A stretch of DNA of 64,000 nucleotides from JAFEBO01 sp044221315 (GCA_044221315.1 JBGAPK010000004.1:139594-203593); one strand, 5' to 3'; positions 8,749 to 17,969 are shown, numbered from the stretch's first letter. Notes: generated by a model from the sequence alone, not told the origin. Numbers and translations: made by a program.

Positions 8749-10122
8749 TCAGGACAGCCTGGCTCGGGCGGAGGCAATCGCGGATGCGACCGCGCTTAGC
8801 CCGGTGCCGCCGGGGATTTCCCGCCGCGACAGGCCGGACTCGAGTTTGAGGCACTCAAAGACGCCTTCATCGATCCGGGCATCGATCGAACGGAGCTCTG
8901 AAAGCGGGAGATCTTCGAGTCGCTTGGACCTGGCCAGTGCATGGCGCACGAGTTTGCCCACGATGTCGTGCGCGTCGCGGAAGGGGATGCCCTTGGCGAC
9001 AAGGTAGTCGGCGAGTTCGGTGGCGTTCGCATAGCCGTCGAGCGCCGAGTTCCTTGCCCGGTCCTCGCGGACTTTGAGCGTGTCGAGAACGCGGGCCAGC
9101 ACACGCAGGCACATCGAAAGCTGCCGCATCGAGTCGATCATTGGCTCTTTGTCTTCCTGCAGATCCTTGTTGTACGCAAGCGGGAGTCCCTTCACCGTCA
9201 TCGCGAGGGTCGCGAACGCCCCGAAGATGCGGCCGGCCTTGCCCCTGATGAGTTCGCAGGCGTCCGGATTCTTCTTCTGCGGCATCAGCGAACTGCCGCT
9301 GGAGACCGAGTCGTGCATCTCAACGATGCCGAACTCCTGGGACGCGAAGAGAATGAGGTCCTCGGCGAGGCGGGAGAGGTGCAGAGCCGTGATCGAATTC
9401 GCGGACAAAGTCTCCAGTACGAAATCGCGATCGCTGGTGGCATCGAGGCTGTTGCGGGTGGGGGCATCAAAGCCGAGGTCCTTCGCGATCTGAGCGCGAT
9501 CGACCTGATAGGTGGTGCCGGCGAGAGCGCCCGAGCCCAGAGGTGAGAGATTGACGCGTTTTCGGGCATCAAGCAGGCGGGCCGCGTCGCGCTCGAGCAT
9601 TTCCTGATAGGCGAGCGCCCAGTGGGCGAAAACGATCGGCTGGGCGCGCTGCATGTGCGTGTAGCCGGAGGTGACGACATGTTTGGTTCGGTCGGCGAGA
9701 TCGATGAGGGCTCGCCGGGCCTCTTTCAACTCGGCAAGGCGGGAATCGATCTCGGTGCGAACGTACAGCCGAAAGTCAGTGGCAACCTGATCGTTGCGGG
9801 AGCGGCCGGTGTGGAGTTTCTTGCCCAGGTCCCCCACCGCTTCGATCAGCCGACGCTCGACATACGAGTGGATGTCCTCGTCCGCCGCGGAAAGCGGATT
9901 GCCCGGATCCTTGGAAATCTCGGATCTGAGCCCGGAAAGTGCGGAGGAGAGTCTGGCGAGTTCGTCGGAGGTGATGACGCCGGCGCGGTGGATGGCCTTG
10001 GCCCAAGCGAGCGAGCCCTCGATGTCCTGTATGGCCAGCGCAGCGTCTACGGGAAGCGAGTCGTTGAACTGCTTGAAGAGTTCGTCGGGTTTGGATTCGA
10101 AACGACCGCCCCAGAGAGCCAT
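8749..10122 (-). CDS. argH: Argininosuccinate lyase
   Basis: A 457-aa fumarase/aspartase-superfamily enzyme that splits argininosuccinate into arginine and fumarate, the last step of arginine synthesis, in the cytoplasm. Conserved blocks are HTGRSRNDQVATD at 104-116, TSGYTHMQRAQP with the proton-transfer His at 156, and the superfamily signature GSSLMPQKKNPD near 276-287 carrying the catalytic Ser loop. The length is normal for ArgH. It is a single gene here, with no other arginine gene nearby. ATG 10122 begins MALWGGRF, the usual ArgH N-terminus. Confidence 0.96.
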   Translation of the reverse strand: MALWGGRFESKPDELFKQFNDSLPVDAALAIQDIEGSLAWAKAIHRAGVITSDELARLSSALSGLRSEISKDPGNPLSAADEDIHSYVERRLIEAVGDLGKKLHTGRSRNDQVATDFRLYVRTEIDSRLAELKEARRALIDLADRTKHVVTSGYTHMQRAQPIVFAHWALAYQEMLERDAARLLDARKRVNLSPLGSGALAGTTYQVDRAQIAKDLGFDAPTRNSLDATSDRDFVLETLSANSITALHLSRLAEDLILFASQEFGIVEMHDSVSSGSSLMPQKKNPDACELIRGKAGRIFGAFATLAMTVKGLPLAYNKDLQEDKEPMIDSMRQLSMCLRVLARVLDTLKVREDRARNSALDGYANATELADYLVAKGIPFRDAHDIVGKLVRHALARSKRLEDLPLSELRSIDARIDEGVFECLKLESGLSRREIPGGTGLSAVASAIASARARLS

Positions 10123-10137
10123 ACTCGAAACCTTTCA

Positions 10138-10170
10138 ACACGGAGAACTACGGTGGGCCACGGAGAAGAG
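10138..10170. repeat. CACGGAGA-type short repeat upstream of argH
   Basis: ACACGGAGA and CCACGGAGA occur 20 bases apart just upstream of the argH start. The same octamer, in inverse orientation, recurs at 14308-14342 before the NTF2-like gene. Confidence 0.4.
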
Positions 10171-10321
10171 GAAAGATTAGGAATGGAAATGGGGCGGGTT
10201 CTCCGCATCGCCCTCGGCCCGGCTCATGTCGGGCGGATCGAAACGGTCACGCGGATATCGCACGCAGAAGACCAGCGACGCGAGTGCGGTCGTTGTTTGC
10301 CCTGTGGAGTGCCGGATCTGC

Positions 10322-13300
10322 CTACTTCGCCGGCTTGAAGCTCTTGTCGGGCAGTTTGGGCGTCTGCGGCGGGTTGACCGGCTTCTCCTTGATGAGCTGC
10401 TGAAGATGGGCGATCGCCGCGTCGAGTTGAGCGTCTTTGCCCTCGAAGGTGGCGTGCGGCATGTTGTCGACCTCGATGTCTGGCACGACGCCCTTGCCTT
10501 CGACCAGCCAGATGCCGTCGGGGCCGAAGACTCCCGTCTCGCCGGCGCTAGCGACGCCTCCGTCCGACAGCCGGTTGTTCATGCTGAGCCAGACTTCGCC
10601 GCCCCAAGTTCGCATGCCGATCACTTTACCCAAGCCAAGGCGCCGGAATCCCTCGGAAAAGGCCTCGCCGTCCGAGGCGGTGAAGGCGTCGCACAGAACG
10701 ACCATGTGGCCGCGGAAGGCGTACTGCATGTTCCAGGAGTCGGGCTGGCCGACGCGGGCGTTCCAGAACATCCAGGCCTTGCGGACCAGGGCGCCGAGGA
10801 TCCAGGAGTCGATATTCCCGCCTGTATTGCGCCGGACGTCGATGATCAGGCCCGCCCGGTTGTAGACGGGGAAGAAGTTCTTCGCCCAGCGACCGATCTC
10901 GCCGCCGCTCATGTTGCGGAGGTGCACATAGCCGATCTGCCCCGCGCCGTTCTTTTCGACAGCGACTCGCCGGGTGTATTCCCATGCGGTGTACCGGAGG
11001 TTCGCGGCATCGCCGAGAGAAATTGGCGTGACAATCACGTCGCGGGCATCGCCGCTCGCGGGCTTGACGTGAAGCAGAACCTGCTGCCCCGCCTTGCCCC
11101 GCAGAAGCGAGGCCGGATCGGGCACTGTCGCCAGCGAAACTCCGTTGATCTGTTCGATCAGATCACCGTTCTGAATGTCCACACCGGGACGGGCAAGCGG
11201 CGGCACCTGGGTCGGCTCATCGGGATCGAAGTCATAGATGTGTGTGACGCGCCATCCTGCCGCCTCGCGTGTCATATCTGCGCCGAGTGACGCATTGCCG
11301 ACGTCGTCCGTCGCCTGACGAATATCTCCACCCTGGACGAAGTGGTGCAGGGTGGACAGTTCGCCCGAGAGTTGGGCGAGGATGTCGTTGAGTTCGGCGC
11401 GGGTGCGGACCCGCTCGACCAGCGGTGCGTATTTGGCCTTCATCGCGGGCCAGTCCACGCCGTGCATGTTGGTGGCGTAGAAATAGTCGCGGAGCAGGCG
11501 CCAGGCGTCGGAATACATCTGACGCCATTCGACGGCCGGAACCAGGCTGAAAGACCACTTCGAGAGATCGACCGACTTGCCGTCAAGTTCGGCAGGAGCA
11601 ACGGCGGTATCGACAATGGAGTACGTGCTGGCTTTGTGGATCAGCATCTTCTTCTGATCCAGCGAGAGCTCGTACCCGCGGATATCAGAGGCGATGGTCT
11701 TGGTCTCGATCTTCTCGTTGCCGATGTTGACGCCGTGAAGGTTGGTCTTGGAGTCCAGGCCCCGGAGGAAGTCGGTGAAGAAGAGAGACTTCTCGGTGAC
11801 CGAGAGGCTTCCGTAGTTGCTTGCCGGGAGCGGGACCTCCTCGAGGCGAGATTCGATTCCGTCGAGGTCGATGACGACTTCCGCCGGAGGCTTTTCGGCC
11901 TTCTTTTCAGAGTCCTTGGCCTTGTCGCCCTCCGGCTTCGATTCGTCCTTCTTCGCGTCGTCTTTCTTTTCTTCCTTTCTTGCCTCTTCCTTCTTTTCGT
12001 CTTTCTTTTCCGAATTCAGCTCGTCGTTCGGACGCCAGGGTGAGCGCTGACCCTTCTTGAGCGAGACGAGGTAGATCTTGGTCCGCTTGTCGAAGTTCGG
12101 CTGAGGGGCGAGCGGGCCCCACGGGCTCTGAACGGTGGACTGGAACGTGCGGTCGCTCAGCAGGTAGAGCCATTTGCCGTCGCGGCTGAAGCAGGGAGAA
12201 CCGCTCTCGAAGCGGTCGGTCGTGACGGGAGTGACCTGACCGCTGGCAACGTTGTAGAGCTTGATCACGCCGTTGGAGTTGGACGCGGGCTCGGCAAACA
12301 CGATCCAGCGTGAATCCGCCGACCACGCGAAGTCGCCGATATCGCCGTCCTTGTTCTCCGTGATGGTCTTGGTGGTCTTGGCCGCGATGTCGGTCAGGTA
12401 GAGCTTCTGGTTCTTGTCGGTGTGAGCGACGTACTTTCCGTCCGGGCTTGCGGCGAGCTGAAATCGCAGGATCATTCCGTCATTGGTGATCTGCGTCGCC
12501 TCGCCGATTCCGTTCGCGGGGAGCTTCCAGATTTCAACCTCGCCCGACGCATCGCTGAAGGCCAGGAGCGACTTCCCGTCCGGCATGAACGAGGCGTTGC
12601 GGTAGCGAACGCCCGACTCCTTGGTCACATCCACGAAGCGCCCTTGCTTGGCGGGGGCGACGAAGACCTGCCCACGCGCCGTGAGGGCGAGGCGGTCGCC
12701 ACTCGGTGAAAGCGCCGTGGAACCGATCGCCTTCGCCGGGTCCTTGATCCACTGCTCGCGCATCTGATCGAAATCGCTCGAGAGCTTGATCGGGACCTCG
12801 CCGTCTTTGCCCGACGCGATATCCAGCAGATAGATGTCGGCTCCGTGCTGGTACACAATCCGACCGCCGTCAAGATCGGGCGAGGCGACGTCATACTCCA
12901 CGTGCTTGGTGTGCTGCTTGAGGTCCTTGCCGGACGGGTCCATCGACCAGATGTTCATGATGCCGTCGCGATCTGAGGCGAAATAAATCCGCGCCCCACT
13001 CGGACCGCTCCAGAACATGGCTTCCTTGCTGGTGCCGGCATAATCCGTCGTCAGCGGCACAGCCTCGGCTTCGCTCGTGGTGTACTTCCAAAGTTGCTGG
13101 ATGAAGCCGCCCTGGTAACGCTTGGTATTGCTCCCCTGGAACGGAAGACGCGTGAAGAAGAGCGTCTTGCCATCCGAAGAGAACGCGCCCTGATCGGCCT
13201 CAGAGAGCGGCACTCGCTCCACAGCCGGCGCCTCTCCCGCGTTGGCCTCTCGCGTGCGGGCTCCAAGAACAACGAGCTGACTCGAGGGCAGTGTCGCGAA

Positions 13301-13696
13301 TTCGCGAGTGGAGTACATGATCTTCCCGCTGGGGGTCCAGCCGACGAAGCTCACCCGGGAGGCGCCAAAGGTCTGGCGAACCGGCAGGCCACCGTCCAAG
13401 GGCATCGTGTAGATCTCGCCGGGGCCTTCATACGTGGCGACAAACGCGATGGTCTTCCCATCCGGTGAAATCGCCGGATGCCCCTCATCGCCGGCGCCGG
13501 TCGTGAGGCGTGTGGCAACGCCGCCCGCGGCCGGGACTTTCCACAGGTCGCCTTCGCTGACGAACACGATCGTGTCGCCGTGAATGGCGGGCTGGCGGTA
13601 GTAGCCGCGGGTTGTGGGATTTGGGTTTGGGCCTGCGGGTTGGGCGAACGCAAGAATCGAGCAGGAAAGCGCGAGAGCGGCGGCGAGGGATCGCAT
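10322..13696 (-). CDS. Tricorn-type S41 protease, secreted
   Basis: A 1124-aa protein with a signal peptide (MRSLAAALALSCSILAFAQP). The N-terminal half has WD40/PD40-like blades (HPAISPDGKTIAFVA, IYFASDRDGIMNIWSMDPSG, FAWSADSRWIVFAEP), as in tricorn beta-propellers. An unusually charged Lys/Glu/Asp stretch occupies about residues 555-603. The C-terminal half has the tricorn core, a PDZ-like segment and the S41 catalytic region, with DAFTASDGEAFSEGF (Ser near 1008) and GKVIGMRTWGGEVW. Tricorn-family enzymes degrade peptides; export suggests periplasmic or surface peptide breakdown. Intact and of usual length. Confidence 0.92.
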   Translation of the reverse strand: MRSLAAALALSCSILAFAQPAGPNPNPTTRGYYRQPAIHGDTIVFVSEGDLWKVPAAGGVATRLTTGAGDEGHPAISPDGKTIAFVATYEGPGEIYTMPLDGGLPVRQTFGASRVSFVGWTPSGKIMYSTREFATLPSSQLVVLGARTREANAGEAPAVERVPLSEADQGAFSSDGKTLFFTRLPFQGSNTKRYQGGFIQQLWKYTTSEAEAVPLTTDYAGTSKEAMFWSGPSGARIYFASDRDGIMNIWSMDPSGKDLKQHTKHVEYDVASPDLDGGRIVYQHGADIYLLDIASGKDGEVPIKLSSDFDQMREQWIKDPAKAIGSTALSPSGDRLALTARGQVFVAPAKQGRFVDVTKESGVRYRNASFMPDGKSLLAFSDASGEVEIWKLPANGIGEATQITNDGMILRFQLAASPDGKYVAHTDKNQKLYLTDIAAKTTKTITENKDGDIGDFAWSADSRWIVFAEPASNSNGVIKLYNVASGQVTPVTTDRFESGSPCFSRDGKWLYLLSDRTFQSTVQSPWGPLAPQPNFDKRTKIYLVSLKKGQRSPWRPNDELNSEKKDEKKEEARKEEKKDDAKKDESKPEGDKAKDSEKKAEKPPAEVVIDLDGIESRLEEVPLPASNYGSLSVTEKSLFFTDFLRGLDSKTNLHGVNIGNEKIETKTIASDIRGYELSLDQKKMLIHKASTYSIVDTAVAPAELDGKSVDLSKWSFSLVPAVEWRQMYSDAWRLLRDYFYATNMHGVDWPAMKAKYAPLVERVRTRAELNDILAQLSGELSTLHHFVQGGDIRQATDDVGNASLGADMTREAAGWRVTHIYDFDPDEPTQVPPLARPGVDIQNGDLIEQINGVSLATVPDPASLLRGKAGQQVLLHVKPASGDARDVIVTPISLGDAANLRYTAWEYTRRVAVEKNGAGQIGYVHLRNMSGGEIGRWAKNFFPVYNRAGLIIDVRRNTGGNIDSWILGALVRKAWMFWNARVGQPDSWNMQYAFRGHMVVLCDAFTASDGEAFSEGFRRLGLGKVIGMRTWGGEVWLSMNNRLSDGGVASAGETGVFGPDGIWLVEGKGVVPDIEVDNMPHATFEGKDAQLDAAIAHLQQLIKEKPVNPPQTPKLPDKSFKPAK

Positions 13697-13859
13697 GGGG
13701 CGGAGGCTCCGTGTGGGTCAGAGAGGATACCGAATCGGCGGCGCGAAGTTGCCCGTGAGGTCACGCGTCGCGGAGAACGCGGCCGTACGTACAGGAAATT
13801 CGTCAACCCTGGAAATGGCGATCGGCGATGAACTGTGCATCGCCGGAGCCCACACCCAA

Positions 13860-13880
13860 CCCCCTTCCTCGGGGAGGGGG
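13860..13880. repeat. GC-rich hairpin downstream of the NTF2-like gene
   Basis: CCCCCTTCC and GGAGGGGG flank a short loop, 15 bp past the stop of the minus-strand gene at 13896. There is no T-run, so it may be a dispersed intergenic hairpin rather than a terminator; a similar element lies at 37881-37905. Confidence 0.45.
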
Positions 13881-13895
13881 CTTCGCAAGTACCGG

Positions 13896-14294
13896 TCACT
13901 GGCACGAGATGGCGCGATGGACGAGGGCGGTATCCGTAAACTGACGGAATCGCACGACGCGATTGTCCTTGATGTCGTACACATGCGCGAACGCGGCCGA
14001 GAGTTGCTTGCCGGTCGCCTTGTACGTCCCCTCGTACACGCCGATCGCGATCACCGTGTCGCCCGCATCGTGCCATTCCGTCACGCGAGCACGCCAGTTG
14101 TCCCAATCGCGCCGGAACTGCGAGAGAACATCGTCGAGCACGTGGAGCGCGCCCTTGTGAAGTCCGCCGTCGGGGAAGCCGTCGTTCTGGATCCACTCCA
14201 CGTCAGGGTGGAGGATGGAAAAGATGCGATCGCGATCGCGGGAAGCGAAGGCGTCGTAGAGCGATTCAATCAAAGCCCGATTCGCACTTGTCAT
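13896..14294 (-). CDS. NTF2-like / SnoaL-like protein
   Basis: A 132-aa single-domain protein of the NTF2-like cone fold. It has the early helix NRALIESLYDAFASRDRDRI, the strand LHPDVEWIQND, the segment VTEWHDAGDTVIAIGVYEGT, and the closing AHVYDIKDNRVVRFRQFTD. This order is typical of the SnoaL/ketosteroid isomerase-related group, which includes many uncharacterised small enzymes and ligand binders. No specific catalytic pair can be assigned. It lies between tricorn and AMP nucleosidase on the same strand, each separated by a gap, so it may be a single transcription unit. Confidence 0.8.
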   Translation of the reverse strand: MTSANRALIESLYDAFASRDRDRIFSILHPDVEWIQNDGFPDGGLHKGALHVLDDVLSQFRRDWDNWRARVTEWHDAGDTVIAIGVYEGTYKATGKQLSAAFAHVYDIKDNRVVRFRQFTDTALVHRAISCQ

Positions 14295-14307
14295 CTTCGG
14301 TCATTCT

Positions 14308-14342
14308 TTCTCCGTGCACCTCTCCGTGGTTCTCCGTGGCAC
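14308..14342. repeat. CACGGAGA-type short repeat upstream of the NTF2-like gene
   Basis: Three copies of TCTCCGTG or TTCTCCGTG stand within 35 bases, immediately upstream of the minus-strand start at 14294. The related motif at 10138-10170 also lies just upstream of a start codon. Confidence 0.4.
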
Positions 14343-14371
14343 TCAGTGTTCGACTCTTTGCGTCACGATCG

Positions 14372-15160
14372 CTATTCAAACCTCAAATGCTTCACACTTT
14401 CCCCGCTATCGCGCAGATCGATGAGTGCGTCGATGCCAATGTCGAGGTGCATCTTCACGAAGTTCTCATTCACCAGCCGATCGCTCTCCCCAGTCTTGAC
14501 GCCCTCGGGCGTCATCGGATTGTCGCTGACGAGCAGCAGCGCCCCCTTCGGAATCGAGTTTACAAACCCCACCATGAACAGTGTCGCCGTCTCCATGTCG
14601 ATACCGATGGCCCGAATCTGCCGCAGGTATTCGCGAAACTTCTCGTCGTGTTCCCACACCCGACGGTTGGTCGTATAGACGGTGCCGGTCCAGTAGTCGC
14701 ACTTGTGTTCCACAATCGCCGTCGACACCGCACGCTGAAGCCGGAACGACGGAAGCGCCGGCACCTCCGGCGGCATGTACTCGTTGCTCGTCCCCTCTCC
14801 CCGAATGGCAGCGATCGGCAGCACGAAATCACCCAGCTTGGTCTTTTTGAGCCCGCCGCACTTGCCTAGGAACAGCACCGCCTGCGGCTCGACAGCGCTC
14901 AACAGGTCCATCGTCGTCGCCGCCATGGCCGAGCCCATGCCGAAGTTCACGATGGTCAGATTCTCGCCCGGCGTTCCCTTGGCGCCGGTGGCCGACTGCA
15001 TCGGCCGGTCGCGCCCCATCACCTCGACGCCGAAGCGGGTCGCAAACGCTTCGACGTAGCTGGCGAAGTTGGTGAGGAGAATGTGGCTTCCCCACTGATC
15101 AAGCGGGCGTCCTGTATAGCGGACAAGCCAGTCGCGGACGATATCGGCTTTGGTTTTCAT
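14372..15160 (-). CDS. amn: AMP nucleosidase, short form
   Basis: A 262-aa phosphorylase-superfamily enzyme that would hydrolyse AMP to adenine and ribose 5-phosphate. Recognisable blocks are NFGMGSAMAATTMDLLSAV, AVLFLGKCGGLKKTKLGDFV, TNRRVWEHDEKFREYLR, and AIGIDMETATLFMVGF, the last with the Met-Glu pair that binds ribose. It lacks the N-terminal regulatory domain of the 480-aa E. coli enzyme, as many bacterial homologues do. ATG 15160 fits the conserved domain; the frame stays open upstream to 15289. The gene is divergent from the Cys-cluster membrane protein. Confidence 0.88.
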   Translation of the reverse strand: MKTKADIVRDWLVRYTGRPLDQWGSHILLTNFASYVEAFATRFGVEVMGRDRPMQSATGAKGTPGENLTIVNFGMGSAMAATTMDLLSAVEPQAVLFLGKCGGLKKTKLGDFVLPIAAIRGEGTSNEYMPPEVPALPSFRLQRAVSTAIVEHKCDYWTGTVYTTNRRVWEHDEKFREYLRQIRAIGIDMETATLFMVGFVNSIPKGALLLVSDNPMTPEGVKTGESDRLVNENFVKMHLDIGIDALIDLRDSGESVKHLRFE

Positions 15161-15329
15161 CCCTGAATAAGGATATCGGCTCTTCTCGCTTAGGAGATCG
15201 CGGAAGGCCCACGGGCCGCAGGTCAACGCACCGACGTGCCCAACGAGCCCGAACGAAGTGAAGGGCGCACCGGCAAACGAGCGCCCCACGCGTCCCGAAA
15301 ATAACTCCCGACTGTGTTACGCTCCCCCC

Positions 15330-16187
15330 ATGCATCCACTGCTCTGGTTCTTCGGCGCGTGCGTGATCGGCCTGTTGCTCTCGGCGCTCGTCTTCCACGC
15401 CCTCGCCCGCCTCGGCAAGGTCGGCAACGCGATCTGCGATGTCTGCGCCAAGGGCTACCTGCTCGACATTACGGTCTTCTACTTCGTGCACGGGCCGTGG
15501 GTTGCCGCGATCATCCTTTGGTGGAATCACGACTCCGCCGCGCCGGGTCCGCCGGCCCACTCATTCGCCTCGTTCGCTGCGTACCTCGCCACCGCCATCC
15601 TCGCCCAAATGCTCACTCTCGTCCTCTGGTCCTGGATGCACGAAGCCATGCACCCCGGCATCCGCAAGGGCCCGCGCATCGTCACCACCCTTAATCGCAA
15701 AGTCGGCAAGTTCCGCAACCACGCCGCCGTCTGGTGGACAGCGTGGGCCGTGCCGCTCTTCACCATCGTCCGCCTCGCCGAGATCCTCCTCTACCCGCCG
15801 CTCCATTGGCTCGTCCGCCTCCCGAAATACAACGTCAACGAGTGGATCAACGTCAGCCGCCAGAAGTTCTCCGGCCTCGTCGGCCACGACCTCATCTGGT
15901 GCCTCTACTGCGACTGGATGACCGGCGTCTGGAGCCTCGCCACCGAAATGCTCCGCAACGTCGAGAGCTTCTGGTGCCCCATCAAGTACTCATCCCCTGA
16001 AAAGTGCGAGAAGTGCTGCGTCGATTTCCCCGACATCAACGGCGGCTGGGTCGATGCGAAGGGCAACATCGCGCAAGTCGCGGCACTCCTCAACGAGAAG
16101 TACCCCGGCCCCAGCGGCGAAAACGGCTGGTTCGGGCATCCCTCGCGCAAAGTCGATCTGACCGTGCGGGGAAGCAAACCAAGCTGA
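15330..16187 (+). CDS. Membrane protein with a conserved cysteine cluster, unknown function
   Basis: A 285-aa protein with at least three hydrophobic helices in the first half (WFFGACVIGLLLSALVFHAL, ITVFYFVHGPWVAAIILWW, and a segment around FASFAAYLATAILAQMLTLV) and a later amphipathic or membrane segment. The C-terminal third is soluble-like and carries paired cysteines: LIWCLYCDWMTGVW, ESFWCPIKY, and KCEKCCVDFPD. That spacing suggests a metal site or disulfides. I recognise this as a conserved hypothetical pattern but know no function. ATG 15330 is chosen at the start of the first helix. It lies 73 bp before the MFS exporter, same strand. Confidence 0.75.
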   Translation: MHPLLWFFGACVIGLLLSALVFHALARLGKVGNAICDVCAKGYLLDITVFYFVHGPWVAAIILWWNHDSAAPGPPAHSFASFAAYLATAILAQMLTLVLWSWMHEAMHPGIRKGPRIVTTLNRKVGKFRNHAAVWWTAWAVPLFTIVRLAEILLYPPLHWLVRLPKYNVNEWINVSRQKFSGLVGHDLIWCLYCDWMTGVWSLATEMLRNVESFWCPIKYSSPEKCEKCCVDFPDINGGWVDAKGNIAQVAALLNEKYPGPSGENGWFGHPSRKVDLTVRGSKPS

Positions 16188-16260
16188 TTCTGCCGCGCGG
16201 CTTGCGCGCGAGCCGTGCCCTCGCACGCTACGCTGGGGCCAACATCCACGGACCAACCGC

Positions 16261-17532
16261 GTGCCGAGCCGCAAACCCGCCATCGGATTTATCTTCCTGA
16301 CCCTGCTGCTCGACGTGCTCGGCTTCGGTGTCATCATTCCGGTCGCGCCGAGGCTCGTCGAGAATCTGCTGAACTCCGGCGCGGGCGGCACGGACGAGCA
16401 GGCCGCATCCGTCGTCGGCTGGCTCACCGCGACCTACGCGATCATGCAGTTCTTCTTCTCGCCCTTCCTCGGCGCACTGTCCGACCGGTTCGGCCGGCGC
16501 CCCGTACTGCTCGTCGCCATCTTCGGCAGCGGGATCGACTATATTGCGATGGCGCTCTCCCCGGCGCTCTGGTTCCTCTTCCTGACGCGTGGCATCAACG
16601 GCCTGACCGGCGCCAGCATGACGGTCTGCAACGCCTACATCGCGGATATCACAACCCCCGAGAAACGGGCCGGGGCGTTCGGACTGATGGGGGCGGCATT
16701 CGGTATCGGCTTCGTCCTCGGTCCACTCGCGGGAGGCGTGCTCGGAGCGATCGATATCCACCTGCCCTTCTACGCCGCGGCAGGTCTCTCACTCGCAAAC
16801 TGGCTCTACGGTCTGATCGTTCTGCCCGAATCGCTCCCCCACGACCGGCGTTCGCATCTCAGTCTCTCACGGATGAACCCGATCGGTGCCTTCCACGGCC
16901 TCGGCAGGTACCCCGTAGTCGCGGCACTCGCCGCAGCCATGTTCATGCTCAACCTCGCCATGTTCGGCCTCCACGCAACGTGGGTGCTCTACACCAAGCA
17001 CCGCTACGACTGGAACCCAAGGGACGTCGGCCTCTCGCTGACAGCCGTCGGCATCGGCGCGGCAATCGTTCAAGGCGGGCTCGCGCGGAAGATCATCCCG
17101 GCGCTCGGCGAGAAAACAGCTCTCATCCTCGGGCTCTGCATCGGAGTCCTCGCCTACATCGGGTATGGCACGGCACCGCAGGGTTGGATGATCTACATCG
17201 TCATCGCTTTCGCCTCGCTTGGCGGAATCGCCCAGCCCGCCGCACAGTCCATCATCACACGAACCGTGCGCCCCTACGAGCAGGGCGCCGTGCAGGGCAC
17301 CCTCACAGCGCTCTCCAGCATCGCCAACATCTTCGGCCCGCTCATCGGCGGCTACGTCTTCGCCTACTTCATCTCCGCCAAGGCGCCGGTGCAGTTGCCC
17401 GGCGCGCCCTATTACGTCAGCGCACTCTTCTCGGCGATCGGCACCGTGATCGCGGTCTGGGCGCTCTGGGGTTTCGTCAGCCTGCCGAAACACCAGGAGG
17501 CGCACCGAAATCCCGCAATGCCAAGCGACTGA
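16261..17532 (+). CDS. MFS transporter of the Tet/multidrug exporter type
   Basis: A 423-aa, 12-helix major facilitator. The first helix FIFLTLLLDVLGFGVIIPV and the motif GALSDRFGRRPVLLV between helices 2 and 3 are characteristic of the TetA (TCR) drug:proton antiporters, followed by FLTRGINGLTGASM and AAFGIGFVLGPLAGG (antiporter motif C). Substrate cannot be read from sequence; many chromosomal relatives export other compounds, so tetracycline resistance should not be assumed. It starts at GTG 16261. It converges on the zinc-ribbon gene with only 17 bp between stops. Confidence 0.88.
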   Translation: MPSRKPAIGFIFLTLLLDVLGFGVIIPVAPRLVENLLNSGAGGTDEQAASVVGWLTATYAIMQFFFSPFLGALSDRFGRRPVLLVAIFGSGIDYIAMALSPALWFLFLTRGINGLTGASMTVCNAYIADITTPEKRAGAFGLMGAAFGIGFVLGPLAGGVLGAIDIHLPFYAAAGLSLANWLYGLIVLPESLPHDRRSHLSLSRMNPIGAFHGLGRYPVVAALAAAMFMLNLAMFGLHATWVLYTKHRYDWNPRDVGLSLTAVGIGAAIVQGGLARKIIPALGEKTALILGLCIGVLAYIGYGTAPQGWMIYIVIAFASLGGIAQPAAQSIITRTVRPYEQGAVQGTLTALSSIANIFGPLIGGYVFAYFISAKAPVQLPGAPYYVSALFSAIGTVIAVWALWGFVSLPKHQEAHRNPAMPSD

Positions 17533-17549
17533 CCCGCGACCGTTCCCCC

Positions 17550-17969
17550 CTACTTCTTGAATCCAAACAGCCCCTTCATCCGCTCCGCCAGCGTGAACTC
17601 GCTGAGGTCTTTCAGTTCCCCCGCATCAAGCAGCACGCCCCCGCAGGTGCGGCAGAGATCGATGATCACATGGGGCTGCCTCGGATCGGGCACCTGAACG
17701 AGCTTGCTGTGGTCGCGCGGGCACTCGAGGAAATCGTCCCGCAGCACCTTGTATTCGTAGTTGTGCTTCGCCGTGCCGTAGTCGATCTCACCAAGGTCAA
17801 CGCCCTTGTCCTTGGCCTTGATAGTCGCTTCGAGTTCGTACGCGTCGAACCAGATCGCCCCGCAGCGCCCGCAATGGTCAACCTCGAACTTGCTGTCGCC
17901 GACGGTCAGCTTCTCCATTATCGTGGCGTCTTTAGGACAGCGGATTTTGCCCGGGGGTGTCGTCTTCAT
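17550..17969 (-). CDS. Zinc-ribbon protein with two TFIIB-type zinc fingers
   Basis: A 139-aa soluble protein with two zf-TFIIB-like ribbons. The first has IRCPKD paired with HCGRCGAIWFDAYELE, and the second ECPRDHSKL paired with LCRTCGGVLLDAGELKDL. Each ribbon supplies four cysteines, and the GxWxDxxEL pattern after the second Cys pair is typical of the family. Bacterial members are small zinc-binding proteins of unknown role, possibly nucleic-acid binding. ATG 17969 starts MKTTPPGKIRCP. The frame remains open further upstream with unrelated sequence that I exclude. Confidence 0.83.
   Translation of the reverse strand: MKTTPPGKIRCPKDATIMEKLTVGDSKFEVDHCGRCGAIWFDAYELEATIKAKDKGVDLGEIDYGTAKHNYEYKVLRDDFLECPRDHSKLVQVPDPRQPHVIIDLCRTCGGVLLDAGELKDLSEFTLAERMKGLFGFKK

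Noticed and set aside
8542..8799. A short plus-strand frame running through tRNA-Val
   Set aside because: Its residues (RVAQLARARLSHSRGHRFEP) are simply the translated tRNA; such frames are common artefacts.
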